Assembly: GCA_964526045.1 (NCBI GenBank)
Contig: CAZGIF010000003.1
Coordinates: 124,001 to 188,000 of the forward strand
Direction of reading: 5' to 3'
Source of the DNA: CAZGIF01 sp964526045
GTDB taxonomy: Bacteria > Patescibacteriota > Gracilibacteria > Absconditabacterales > Absconditicoccaceae
DNA: 64,000 nt
Part shown: one piece after another, positions 44,956-56,064 of the stretch
How positions within the stretch are numbered: the stretch's first letter is position 1
Layout of the letters: each line of letters begins with the position of its first letter
Notes under the pieces: generated by a model
Database searches by the model: none
The model's input: the letters and a program-made list of their open reading frames with translations, nothing else
What the model was told of the DNA's origin: nothing
Made by a program: the position numbers and the translations under genes

Positions 44956-46038
44956 ATGTCATTAAATATAAAAAAGCTCTGACTTCCAGAGGGGCAAGCT
45001 ACTGAAATAACTCGTGAATTCGGTCGCATTTATGACATAGGAGGAATAGAAGACAATCATATTACTCCAGAATATCTTAGTAACGTACTAACGCTTTCTA
45101 AATGATTATTTGATGAAAAAAGATTAGGTTATTTGTCAAATAACATTGAAAAATTTCTAAAGTATCCTAATCTCCTAGCTGTTGTTCCGCTCGAAGATCT
45201 TACAAATCTAAGTGAGTCTGCAGACGTGGATGCCAAAATAAAAACTGAACTACTTGATCATATAACTAAAAGAGAAGAAAAAGATAATCAAGAAAAAATT
45301 AAGAAAGCGCAAGAAGATATGATGAAAAAACAGGAAAAAAGTGCTTTATCTGATAAAGTAGCTAAAGAGAAGTCTAAATGACTAGAAGAAGCAAGAGCTA
45401 TGTTTGGTCTTTTTCCTCAAGGCATAGTAGCACCAGAACACATAGGACCAGGAATACAAGATGACTCCACACCCATGGAGATTAAAAATCCAGAATACCC
45501 AAATGTTGCTGATGCTTTAAAAGCACTTGAAGAACTAAATAAAAAAGAAGAACAAGAAAAGCTGGCTCTAAAAGAAATAGAGGATAAAGACTTAGAAGTG
45601 GTTTTTGAAGAGATTTCGGATAAATTTAGTATAGTTAAAAATTTAAAAAGTAAATCTGTACAAATAAGAATAGCTCTAGCCGATGTATCAAAAAAAGGTA
45701 ATTATCGTATTTTAGAGTCAGACAATTTTATAAAAACAACTTTTTCAGATATACTAGTATCTTGAAAATGAATACGCCTCTTTGAAGAAGAGTTAAGTAA
45801 TTTAAATAAAGTAATTCAATGATTTAAATCAAAAAAAGAACTTTGATCGAGGAGAGCGTATGAAAACCAAGAGAATTATATTTTTGCAATAAAATCTTTC
45901 TATAAAGAACTTAAATCATCACTTAAATTTATAGCAAATAAAAATGAAAAATTTAAGAAATTTGCTTATAGCTTCTTATCTGTGATAGAGAAGAGTGAAA
46001 AAGACTTTGATAAATATAGTATGAATAATATGTTTTAA
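44956..46038 (+). CDS. Large charged coiled-coil cytosolic protein of unknown function
   Basis: 360 residues, no signal. Residues about 95-150 form a Lys/Glu coiled coil (REEKDNQEKIKKAQEDMMKK), then FGLFPQGIVAPEHIGPG, a second coiled stretch and a helical C-terminus ending SMNNMF. Driven by the perfect promoter above, suggesting strong expression. Few TGA glycines. Unknown family; scaffold or chaperone-like roles are possible. Confidence 0.7.
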
Positions 46039-46079
46039 ATAAAATATAGAAAAGACTAAATCAAGGGACCGTGGGACCA

Positions 46080-46191
46080 TCTAAAACTCTATATAAACAG
46101 ATAAAAGAAAGGATATAATACTATCAACTTTTATCTGTTTTTTTTATGAACAGAATACAACAGGCAGATGTAAGAGACAACATATTGATTT
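46080..46191. repeat. Upstream module, copy 1 (terminator hairpin plus 60-base tail)
   Basis: 112 bases nearly identical to 50045-50172: one mismatch plus a 17-base insertion in the second copy. It contains AACAGATAAAAG / CTTTTATCTGTT, a 12-bp stem with a 20-base loop carrying TATAAT, followed by T8. So it acts as terminator for the 44956 gene, or holds a promoter in its loop. Confidence 0.85.
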
Positions 46192-46269
46192 TATACTGGT
46201 GTTTATTATAGTAACGTCGTTATTGTTGGACTATTTTGTAGACTAATGTGCATTTTTTATACTTTTTTT

Positions 46270-47160
46270 ATGTTTATGCAAAATTTATCTGTTCTCTTAA
46301 TGGTTGCTTTGTTATCAATCAATTCATTGTTTATGTTATCTTTTGTTTTCGCATGAACTACTTATGCTAACGAAAACTGTAGTGATTTTTCTTGAGTAGA
46401 AAGACAGGGTAAAGCAATTGCAAAAAAGGTTGACTCAATACTAGAAAGAAAAAGTCCATCAATGAGACCAGTTATTATGAAGAAACTATCAGAACTTGCT
46501 AATACAAAAGCTAGTTGTGAAAAAAGATTGATGTACTATTTTATAGTAGAAAATCTTGATAAGAATTACAAAGGTTTACAATGAATGACACCTGAACTTC
46601 TTTCACAAAAAAGAGACTCAGATGGAGTAAAATCTGTTGTTAAGGTAGAAAAAGAAGAGAAAAAGACAGAATCAGTAGTAGAAGAGAAAAAAGAAGTTGA
46701 GGCTGTAAATGCTGATACATTACCACTAAATTGTGTAGAAATTACTAGAGATGTTTTTCAAGATAGTTTTGGAAGTGCTATGTGTGAAGATACATATGAA
46801 TATCAAGATTGAATATTAAGTACTTCAGAAAATGAAGTATGTGGAGGATGAGAAAACGTACCAGAAGATAACGAATACTATAGCGAATTAACTACATTGT
46901 TCACTACGCATGAGTTTACAAATATATATTCTATATTGAGCAGTGATACAAATACTGTAGCTATGTGATCTTTTGGAGATGGTGAATATAAAATAGCTAT
47001 CAATAATCAAGTATATAACCTACCTGCAAATGCATCTTGGGGTACTATAAAATCTAAAAAAATGTGATGAACTGCAGATACTATTGAATTTGTTACTGCT
47101 ACAGAAACTGATAAATTTTGACAAGAAATCAAAGAAACACTATTATCTTGTGAATTCTAA
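46270..47160 (+). CDS. Secreted protein of unknown function
   Basis: 296 residues with a signal peptide (SINSLFMLSFVFAGTTYA). The mature part begins with a Cys/helix domain (ENCSDFSGVERQGKAI, KASCEKRLMYYF), a Lys/Glu/Val coil, then a beta-rich acidic domain with several cysteines (LNCVEIT, MCEDTYEY, VCGGGE). Preceded by module copy 1 and followed by a terminator. No family recognised. Confidence 0.65.
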
Positions 47161-47193
47161 TTATTTCTTGCTTATGATGATATATAAAAAGTT

Positions 47194-47226
47194 AAAAGGT
47201 GTGATACGTACTGTATCATACCTTTT
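47194..47226 (+). terminator. Rho-independent terminator
   Basis: Near-perfect 14-bp stem (AAAAGGTGTGATAC with GTATCATACCTTTT, one mismatch) and 5-base loop, ending in T6, 33 bases after the stop of the 46270 gene. Confidence 0.85.
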
Positions 47227-47245
47227 TTCTACATTCCAAAAATAT

Positions 47246-47283
47246 ACAACATATTGATTTCAACGTCTTTATAAGTAGTCTAT
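47246..47283. repeat. Module fragment shared with 50159-50196
   Basis: A 38-base stretch (beginning ACAACATATTGATTTC) matches the end of the upstream module copy 2 with about three or four mismatches, 39 bases before the next gene's start. Confidence 0.7.
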
Positions 47284-47321
47284 ATTGTAGCAAAAATATC
47301 TTTTATACTTACATATTTGGC

Positions 47322-48650
47322 ATGACGAGACCTTTAAGTAGTTATATAATAGCAGTCAGTTTATGTTCTTTACTACTTGCAACAAGTGTTCTAAATGCAG
47401 CACATGCTTCTCTTTTTGACACGCCGGATAGTAGTGGATCAACACAAACCATAACAGTAAGCCAATCAGCATATCTCAACAATCCACAATACAAAAAAGC
47501 ACTGACAACATTCAAGGCACTAAATAGTAAATTGCAAGTTATGGCTAGACAAAAAGACATGACCAAAAAAGAGTTTTTTGTAAAAATTGCGTGAGCAATC
47601 AACAACATTGCAATCAAATCTCACAAAACAGGATTACAAGATAAATCTCAAATGTATGGGTATTTAGCTTTTTTGATGAACAAAGAGATATGAATAACAA
47701 CTGCACCGTTGTCATTTACAACACAATCAACATCTCCAATAATAACCAACAATAATACAAAACCAAAAACTCCAAAACCAATACCTATCGTTGGTTTTGT
47801 GCCGGATATCGTTGTTGATGCAACTGATTGATATCAATACGTCAACGACATCAGAATAAAATTTAACCCACAAAATATATTTGTCGAAAAAGATGGTGTT
47901 ATCTATATTCAAACCAATAAAATCAAAAATAACGTATGAGATAGAAAGTTTGAAATAAGACTAACTGCCAATGAATATGATGCATGACTAAAAGGTGAAA
48001 ATCCTTTTGGATGACCTTTGCCACCAACTGACATAAAAGTAGGAGATATTATAACAACTAGATTTACAGAAAATCAAACTGTAAAAGTTGATGCAGACTG
48101 GCTCATATCCAAAACAAACGAAAAACACTTACCTAGCATCATGGAATTATTTCAAAATGAAGTCGAAAAACTAGTAGGCGCGTGAATGTCTATAGACGAT
48201 GCAACACAAACTACCATGAACAACATAGATGCCTACCAACAAAAAGTCTTATCCGTTACAAATGATTCTATGTCAGATGAACAAAAAATCATGGCAGTAG
48301 CAGTTCTTGTAACGCAAGACTATGCAAGAAACAATAATGTATGAGCGTTTGGGTCAGAATGGTCTCACTATACGTTTCACGGTGTATTTACATATGGTAA
48401 TGCCGCATGTGAATGATTATTTTCTGCGTATACGCTTGGTATGTTTTTGGCAAAAGTAGATGCTGATATTTGATATCAAATCGGTATGCTAACAAGTTGA
48501 GCAAGTCACATCACAGCATATATCAATGGGAGAGCTAGCGATATAACAGCAATAAATACAACTTTCAGCGCTGGTTCTAAAGATTTATATACAAGTGCGA
48601 CATTTGACACCGAAAGAAGTAAAATTAGTGAAAACTATCTTGGTTGGTAG
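47322..48650 (+). CDS. Secreted protein with possible transglutaminase-like C-terminal domain
   Basis: 442 residues with signal peptide (AVSLCSLLLATSVLNAAHA). A helical segment, a linker rich in Asn/Thr/Pro, a beta domain (VNDIRIKFNPQNIFVEKDG) and then NAACEGLFSAYTLGMFL followed by GMLTSGASHITAYINGRA: a Cys on a helix and a His on a strand, the order of transglutaminase-like/papain folds. No third residue was found with certainty, so this is a hint. Ends LGW. Upstream is a module fragment. Confidence 0.6.
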
Positions 48651-48663
48651 TATAGTGAACTAC

Positions 48664-48735
48664 GTATACTGATATTGTTATTTTACCACCTTGTATTCTT
48701 ATGAAAAAATCTTTGTCTATTATGATAGGTAGTTT
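48664..48735. repeat. 72-base repeat covering gene start (copy A)
   Basis: Matches 50201-50272 with two mismatches, spanning 37 bases upstream and the first 12 codons of the gene, so the two genes share leader and N-terminal coding (MKKxLSIMIGS). Confidence 0.85.
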
Positions 48736-50026
48736 TTTTTCATTAAAAGGTGCACTTTCGAGTTCTATCGGATCCATATTGTCATTATTGTTTACATTTA
48801 TTATACTGAACAATCTTGAAAATCATAATATTAAAATATTTTTTGCAATCTTTGTATTAATTGTAATAATTGTATTATATATTGAGTTTTTTAATGTCAG
48901 TAAAAAATATAAATATTTTGGTAGAGAATGATGGTATTTGATATTATATATTGCACTAGGATTTGTATCTGGATTGATGTTGTTAAATTGAATTGGTGTA
49001 GCAAAAGATTACTATATTATGTTATTGGGTATATACACTTTTGCGTTTCTTTTTTTTATAAGTTCTATAATGTTCTTATTTGTTTTGATAAATAATAAAG
49101 ACTCTTTATTGAAAGAGGAAACTGATTCTCGGTGTTTAACTATACTAATATTAATAATCATTTGACTATTATATTTTTTAAGTATTACATTTATGTGATT
49201 AGTAGTTAAAATTACATACATATCTTTTCAAAATAGTGATGTTAAAGAAATTAAAAACACTTTTAGCGTGTTTGAATGAGTATATTATAATTCTGACTGA
49301 AAACTTTTAGATAAGAGGATAGATCAACTGACAAATGATATTATATTGTGAAATACCCCAAAATTTAAAAATGAAACATATTTTACTGATATATACACTA
49401 GTGCTATTGATTCATCTAAATTACTTCAGACATATGCATGGTCAGAAGACGTAAAATTGTTATTTAGTTGAAAAATAGAAAAGATTAATTTGAGAGTATG
49501 AGATAAAGATTTAAAAACATGATGAGTTGCTTTTCTTTCTTGATATTATGCCCAAGATGGTACTTCATTAATCGGTAAGATACTTCAAACAATACCAACT
49601 TACACTTCAGATCGATATAATTTTGAGACTATAAATAGCTCTTTTAATAAATTGGATACGCTACAACAACAAATAATTGATGACAACTTACTCTCTGGAT
49701 TACTATCTAATCAAAAGTTAAAAACAGCGATTGATTTTTATCAAGATTATTATTTGTATTATTTAAAAAAACAACGAATTATTAGTATATATATTCGAAA
49801 TATGTATCAATTAATTTTTGGATGAATTATTATTGCATGATTGCGGTGATTAATTAGTGAATCTCTTTCTTATATGAAAAATGATCAAGAGAAGATATAT
49901 TTACTTAAGGAAAGAGATTTGTTGAAAAAAGAAAGAAATTTGCTGAAAAAAGAAAGAAATTTGCTGAAAAAAGAAAGAAATAATTTGAGTAAAAAAAGAA
50001 AAAATAATAGAAAAAAGAAAAAATAA
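48701..50026 (+). CDS. Multi-pass membrane protein with cytosolic KKER repeat tail
   Basis: 441 residues. N-terminus MKKSLSIMIGSFFSL is shared with the 50238 gene; then four or five membrane helices to about residue 165, an extracellular domain of about 200 residues (YAWSEDVKLLFSGK, GVAFLSGYYAQDGTSL), a last membrane helix (LIFGGIIIAGLRG) and a highly basic tail of LLKKERN repeats. No family recognised. Note that the usual signal-peptide start was probably acquired from its neighbour. Confidence 0.62.
49918..49980 (+). repeat. Tandem 21-base repeat, three units
   Basis: Three copies of TTTG(C/T)TGAAAAAAGAAAGAAA in frame, encoding LLKKERN repeats in the basic tail of the 48701 protein; unit 1 differs by one base. 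Confidence 0.9.
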
Positions 50027-50044
50027 TCAAGAAAACAAAACTCG

Positions 50045-50172
50045 TCTAAAACTCTATATAAACAGATAAAAGAAAGGATATAATACTATCAACTTTTTAG
50101 GGAGCAGTTCATTTATCTGTTTTTTTTATGAACAGAATACAAAAGGCAGATGTAAGAGACAACATATTGATT
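50045..50172. repeat. Upstream module, copy 2 with 17-base insertion
   Basis: Second copy of the 46080-46191 module, with an extra 17 bases (TAGGGAGCAGTTCATTT) between CTTTT and ATCTG. The stem is still possible with AACAGATAAA/TTTATCTGTT. Continues into the 50201 repeat that holds the 50238 gene start. Confidence 0.85.
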
Positions 50173-50200
50173 TCACCGTCTTTATGATTAGTCTATTTGG

Positions 50201-50272
50201 GTATACTGATATTGTTCTTTTACCACCTTGTATTCTTATGAAAAAATTTTTGTCTATTATGATAGGTAGTTT
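50201..50272. repeat. 72-base repeat covering gene start (copy B)
   Basis: Partner of 48664-48735. Here the shared codons (MKKFLSIMIGS) continue into a regular signal peptide, so this is the more natural context and copy A is probably the derived one (inference). Confidence 0.8.
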
Positions 50273-52070
50273 GTTGTTTCTTTGACAAATGTGATTTGCT
50301 TCACGATATGAACTGCCTGTGTTTGATCCAACACTTGAGACAACGTTTTCATGTATTGCACAAGATATATACCTACAAGATATGGCGTCTGATGCTGATG
50401 TACAAGTCAATCCTGAGAGTTTTTATGTAGATCGTGATAGCGTCTGACAATTCTCTTTTGTTGCCAATGAGCAGGGTAATGTATCCAAAAGGGGAGTGCA
50501 ACAATATCTTGTTCATTACAAAAATTGATCGGTAAAACAAACACTCAAAAAGTGAATAAACTATTTTCTCAACCCAAAAACAAATCTGTATGTGACACAA
50601 GAGAACGATTTTTCTACAAATCCTACAACGACTCGTTTTGTTGATGAGACCTGAAAAGAACTATTTGCATGAACGTTGTTGGCGACACCGCCAGTAGAAG
50701 AGATTTCTCTGATGTGATGAAAGTTACATTGAGCTGTGCTTGTGAGTGATGATGGTGATATTATCTTTTGGGAGTTAGACCCCACAATTAATCGTGTGAG
50801 ATTATATGTCAATTTTCAACTAATTAGCGATTGGTTCGATAATATTCAGCATGTACAAATTCAGTGAGACGATGTATACTATTTGTGATGAACACCAAAA
50901 AATGATGTTTTACAGATGGCATTGTATGCGAATCAAACTGTTCTTGCACCTGCAAACATTATGAGGTACGATGTCAATGGTGATGATTTTGCCTATGTGC
51001 TCAAAGAGGCTAATGATATAGACAGAACGATATATTGGAATGGAACAAAAATTGATTCATTGACGCAAGTATTTGATATTGAAATTAGTGACGACGGACA
51101 TCTGTATTATCTTGGTGAAAAAAAATCAGATTTGTGATTTTTTCGTGCTGGAGAGCGTGTAGATTTTGGGTTTGATTATTCAAAAGTGCAGACGTATTAT
51201 TCTATATTTCCAATCAAATCGGCATGAGTTATGTTTGCATTGGATCATAACGATAAGAGGTATTATTATACAAACTGAACAGTAAAATCCTCATCGCTAC
51301 AAGAAATCTTATTTGCAGACGAAGGATATTTGTTTTCAATAAGACCTGATGAGACAGATGTTTCAGATCAAACGATCAATATCTACAAAAATCAAACAAA
51401 AGTTGTATGACCAATCCAACAAGCTCTTGTTTCTGTTCCTCGTATAGATCAAGGTTTTGTATGATACTTTAGCAAAAAAATACAAGACTGACTTGCTTGT
51501 GAGTTTGATATAGTCGTCAATGGTATTGTTTCGACTATGTCTGTTTGTCCTTGAAACAAAATGTATACTTCTTTTATGGACTTTTACATGACCAATACGC
51601 AATGATACGATATTGGGTATGATGTTTCCAAAAAGGTTTTCTATTTTTTGGATGATGCGTGAGACCATGCGAGATATATTGTATGTGGTAAAGAGTCTAC
51701 AACCTCGATAGCTCGTACATTGTGATACAATCTTGATAATAATCAAAACGATGATCAACAGTCAGATGATGATGATCTTTTTTCGCCAGAGTCTTGAGAA
51801 ACTCTATGACTGTATATTCCTGCAAATTATCTCCAAATACAAGACGTCGAAGAAAAGGTAACATATATGACAATAATGTTGCTACACAAAAAATATCACA
51901 AAAAAATAGAAAAAATTGCTCAACAAAAAAACATCTCACTTGCAGCTGCATATGATCAATTGATGCAAAAAACTGTACAAAAATTAGATCAATGATCGTA
52001 CAGTCCTATACTAGATGGTATACGAGGAGGTTTGTGAGATTATAAGAGATATTTTGAGAAGAATGAGTAG
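50238..52070 (+). CDS. Large secreted beta-propeller-like protein
   Basis: 610 residues. Signal peptide MKKFLSIMIGSLLFLGQMGFA, then repeated beta units: VLVSDDGDIIFWELDPTINR, EISDDGHLYYLGEKKSD, GVMFALDHNDKRYYYTNGT, typical of propeller blades. The end is a Lys/Gln-rich helical tail (KKYHKKIEKIAQQKNIS). Similar in kind to the 13203 protein though not obviously a close homologue. Surface located; ligand unknown. Confidence 0.65.
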
Positions 52071-52077
52071 GAATGTT

Positions 52078-53166
52078 TTATTTTTGATCTTGTATCATTT
52101 GTTGGATATTAACTTCATATTTTCCTCATCATATTGGTTTAACATATTTGTTATAATCGTCCATTGTCGTTATATTTAAATAATATTTTTTTCAATTTAA
52201 ATTTACAATAAACAGTATTCCTCATCCGTCAACCATAAGGTCTTGGATTGGTCGATTAGTTATAGTTTTGTATAAGTCTGTTTTAATTACTAATTTCTTA
52301 TATCAAAGAATGCTACGCAAATCACTAGTATCCAGATTAGTGATTGCTGACTGAGCCATAATACCATTAATTCATAGTAAATAGCTCGAGTGTTTATTAC
52401 TTCGAGATCTTATTAAATATAATTTATCTCAAGAATTTACTGACTCATTATTAGGTAATAATTTAAGAAATAATATTGATAGATCATGTTCATCTATTGA
52501 AGTACATAAATTTGATAAGTCAATTATTCATTGTCTATTAATTTGAGAAAGATCAATATTGATATATCTTTCGCTTGTATGTCTACCCTTATCAGTAGTA
52601 AGGAATAATTTGAAAGATTCTACATCATTTATTTCTCTTGTATCATCGATAGACCAAAAAATAAATGGAGCATTAGATTCTCTATCTGAAGATATATATT
52701 TTCTCACAATGGCGTCATAATCTATAGTTTCATTTGCTTCTTGAACGTTTTCTTGTGTGTTGTTGTTTCAAGAAGTTGCAGTATTACTGTTGATAAGTAC
52801 AGTAGTGTTTCTAATTGTTTGAATTAAATTATTTGTTTTTATGTACATCTCATCATTTTTACTTACTTTTCACAAAATCAGCAATGCTTGAAGTTGGTTT
52901 TCTACCTCTTGTACTCATTTTTTAAATTCTTCTTCAGTAATTGTATCGCTTTTACGTAAACTTTCTAATCATTTGAGTGCATTATAAAGATCATTAATAT
53001 CTTGGATTTTTTCGATATTCTTACTTGCTACTTGATTATTAAGTTCTTGTGTTAGTTCTTGATGAGCGTCTCCTGTTTCTGTTATTGCATGTGCTTGATT
53101 AATTCAAACAAAGTTCATTCACAATACTCAGCAAAATAATGCTAATTTTCTTAATCCCCTTTTCAT
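52078..53166 (-). CDS. Secreted helical protein of unknown function
   Basis: 362 residues. Signal peptide (LALFCGVLGMNFVGINQAHA) then a helical N-terminal third (NDLYNALKGLESLRKSDT, FKKGVQEVENQLQAL), a Thr/Asn linker and a globular C-terminal part (APFIFWSIDDTREIND, LMVDGGGILFIVNLNGKKYY). Convergent with the 50238 gene with only 7 bases between stops. No family recognised. Confidence 0.62.
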
Positions 53167-53464
53167 ACTTATTGTATTTCATTGTTTAGGTGTTTTTGTT
53201 TGCATAGGTGTTATAAACTTTAAAAAAATTACTGCTTTTGTTTACAAAAACTGTAAGTCGGTCATTCTTTTTCAAATGATTATAATATATTTATTATCAA
53301 AAAAGACACATAAGTCAATATTAAAATATTTATCTAATTTAAGTTTAGTTAAGTTTCTCCTAAATTTTTTATTCAAAATAAATTAAAAAATTATAAAACA
53401 TTTGACTTATACTTTTATTTTGTGTATATATTGAATTGATTTTAACTATATTAACCTCAAAATT

Positions 53465-54022
53465 ATGAAATTACCATTGAACATATCTAAAAAACCAAGC
53501 GATAATACCTATAACTCCTATTTACTTGGACGTGTTAGCTCAAATTTACTAAGTTTGATAAATATATATGCAGATAGTTCTATGCCAATAAAACAGAAAG
53601 GATCTCATTTGTTGGACTTTCTGGCATATAATCCAAAAATACGTGTATTTATAGAGAAATTATCTCAAAATTTTGCTATCAGTCTTGATAGTATCTTTGA
53701 AGAAGATAATAATGAAAAACGTATTACACAATACGTTGATACATTACAATGAGCATCATTGTCAATTTTTGATCTGTTTTTATTTGAAAAAGTGCGATAT
53801 AATGATATAAAGTATCTTGAAAAGGTAGTAGATGCTTATAAAACTAAAAAATTTGACTTTCAGCAGTTACCATCTCAATCGGGAACGGTATTTCAGCACC
53901 TAATGGCAGCATATATATTAGTCTACACTGATGAAGGTACGTGAGCTATAGATCCAAAAAAGGAAGAACTTTTGAAATCATTTAAAGAATTACTTCTCAA
54001 AGATATAAATTCTTTGGTATAA
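53465..54022 (+). CDS. Hypothetical soluble helical protein
   Basis: 185 residues, no signal peptide, mostly helical (RVSSNLLSLINIYADSS, IEKLSQNFAISLDSIFEED, FQQLPSQSGTVFQHLMAAY). Only two TGA glycines. The 298-base gap upstream holds no other gene. Convergent with the DoxX-like gene. Function unknown. Confidence 0.6.
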
Positions 54023-54052
54023 ATAAGTGGATACTTCAGGTATAGAAGATTA

Positions 54053-54487
54053 CTATTCTGACTGTTTTTTGTATTCTTTGATCTCATACCACACAATATA
54101 CAAACCACACAAAAAAACTGCAACCGCCATACCAAAAAGTTGATCGTAACCCAAAACGGTTGTATGTAATCAGATTGCTCATGCCATCAATCCACATACT
54201 CATATTGCTCACAAAAAGGTTGTTCTTTTGAACATAAGAAGTACTGAAACAATCAGTTCTAGTATTCAACTTCAGATTCTAAGTTGCATTTCATATCCAT
54301 CTGTAGCAAACAAAAAGCTGGATACTTTTCTAAAAATCTCTTGAGATTCTGCCAAAGCATCGGGCATGAGTCAAAACTTGAAAACTAGAGTTTGGAGTAA
54401 TATTCATATACAAATTATTTTTGATATATTGTAAGCATATGTTCATAGGTTTTTTTTGAAAGAGGAGTGAGGAGTAGTTTGATTCAT
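54053..54487 (-). CDS. DoxX-like membrane protein
   Basis: 144 residues, four membrane helices. FKFGLMPDALAESQEIFRKV after the first helix, then RIGSGILELIVSVLLMFKR, TFLGAIGVCGLMAGAIGLHT and GMAVAVFLCGLYIVWYE; this helix order with ARIGxGxxEL is the DoxX/SURF4 pattern. Function of DoxX proteins is unclear (thiosulfate:quinone oxidoreductase subunits or oxidative-stress membrane proteins). The start ATG 54487 is set by MNQTTPHSSFKKN preceding the first helix. 21 bases after hemW on the same strand. Confidence 0.7.
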
Positions 54488-54508
54488 GTAGATATGTCAG
54501 AATAAAAA

Positions 54509-55924
54509 CTAAATACTTTCCAAAAGTTCACTAATAATGTGGTTGTAAATATCCATTCATGTGTCAGTCAATGTGATATAAAATTGATCATCTTGATCAC
54601 TTTGGTCTTGCGTCATATGTCACTGATCTACACAAAGTGTGATAATGTCTTGTCGATTTTTGACAAAAATACTTGTATCAACGTGATTATAATACATGTC
54701 TTTGACCGGGTCAGATAATTTTTTTGTGTGAACACATACTCATTGTGACGTTCTGAGTCACAAAAACAAAGCTTCAATCAAATATGCTTGAAAATCTAAA
54801 ACATCTATGGAGTCTTTTTCTATATGATTTGTGATAGTCGAGGAGACGTCGTTCGTCTTCTGTTCAAAAAATTTGGATATATGTTTGCTGTTTGTCCAGC
54901 GGTATCAGACAGCCGTATCTTGTGTGCTGGGTGTTTCGTCACTTTGTGCATCTAGTGGTGTTTGTTGGGTATGTGTCAACACTGATCCTATAGCTACAAA
55001 ATCTTGATGTCACGCATGCCAAAAACTACTTGCATGAGATCATAGTCAGATGTAACAATCTTGTGATCGGTAACTTCTATTGTGGATGCTGTTTTTTCCT
55101 CATAGGGAAAAGTTAGATATTTCGTATCTGATATATCACGCATGTTGCAATACTTCTTTGATATTTTGAAATTCTTCGTATATATCGTCGTCTTCACCCA
55201 TTGCTTTGAGTCCATATCCGTCTTTTTGGTAGTTTGTATTGTGTTTGTATTTTTCAAATCGTTCACTTCATTCAAACAATTCTAGTGTGTACAAAGAAAA
55301 TCCATCAGCAAAATAACTATGCACAAACTGTTCAAAAAACTTTTGTGCACCAGGTTTCCAAAACATACTCTGTCATTTTTTGCTAGTATGTTTTTTGCCA
55401 AATGCCATAAAATCAAAACAGAATGAATTGTTTGGTTGTTTAAGTGGTACAAGATTTCTCAAAAAATCAACAACTCCAGGAAATGTATAGTCTCTTCATG
55501 CATCACGAAGTACACTCGAATCCAAACTTTGAATTCCGATACTTCGCCTTACTTTCAAAAATTTTTTCCATGCTTTGTTACATGTTTTTATAAGTCACAA
55601 AATTTCTTCTTGGGGATGTGGATTGAGTTCTACTGTCAGTTCTTCGAGGTATTCCAAGCAAAAAAGAGAATCGATTGTCTCAATAAGATCGATGAGATGC
55701 GTTGCTCAGATTGTAGAGGGTGTTCATCATCAGATATGAATTGTTCTGATATTTTTATCATTTAGTGTTTTGGACCAAAAAAGAAGTTCCTGACGGAGTG
55801 TATGGACATATCAATCGAGCAATGTTTGGTGGTGGGTGTGGGTAGCTTCCAGAGATTGTACGTGAAAACTACAATATTTACACTTTTTTTCACAAAAAGG
55901 AATATGAATATACAAACCAAACAT
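54509..55924 (-). CDS. hemW: HemW-like radical SAM protein
   Basis: 471 residues. LYIHIPFCEKKCKYCSFH gives the CxxxCxxC [4Fe-4S] cluster, IRTIHIGGGTPSTIG the SAM-binding GGGTP (glycines TGA), VRRSIGIQSLDSSVLRDAGR the core, and YEISNFSLGGKNSIHNRSY then YIGLGSHASSFW the C-terminal signature. HemW is a haem chaperone rather than a coproporphyrinogen oxidase. Longer than the usual 380, with a long His/Gln insert after YCSFH. Start MFGLYIHIP from ATG 55924. Confidence 0.92.
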
Positions 55925-56064
55925 AGGATTTTTTCTTCTAAAAAAAATGGTATTTTGTATCTAGACTACGGGTTTGTTTCCTCTTTGCAAGAGTTGTTTT
56001 TGTACTTGTAAATACATATGATCTGTATATAGTGATACCAAGTATTTTATTTTTTGTATATGTC

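Noticed and set aside
54509..55924. Coproporphyrinogen III dehydrogenase (HemN)
   Set aside because: Short N-terminus and motif spacing are of HemW type; no other haem genes nearby.
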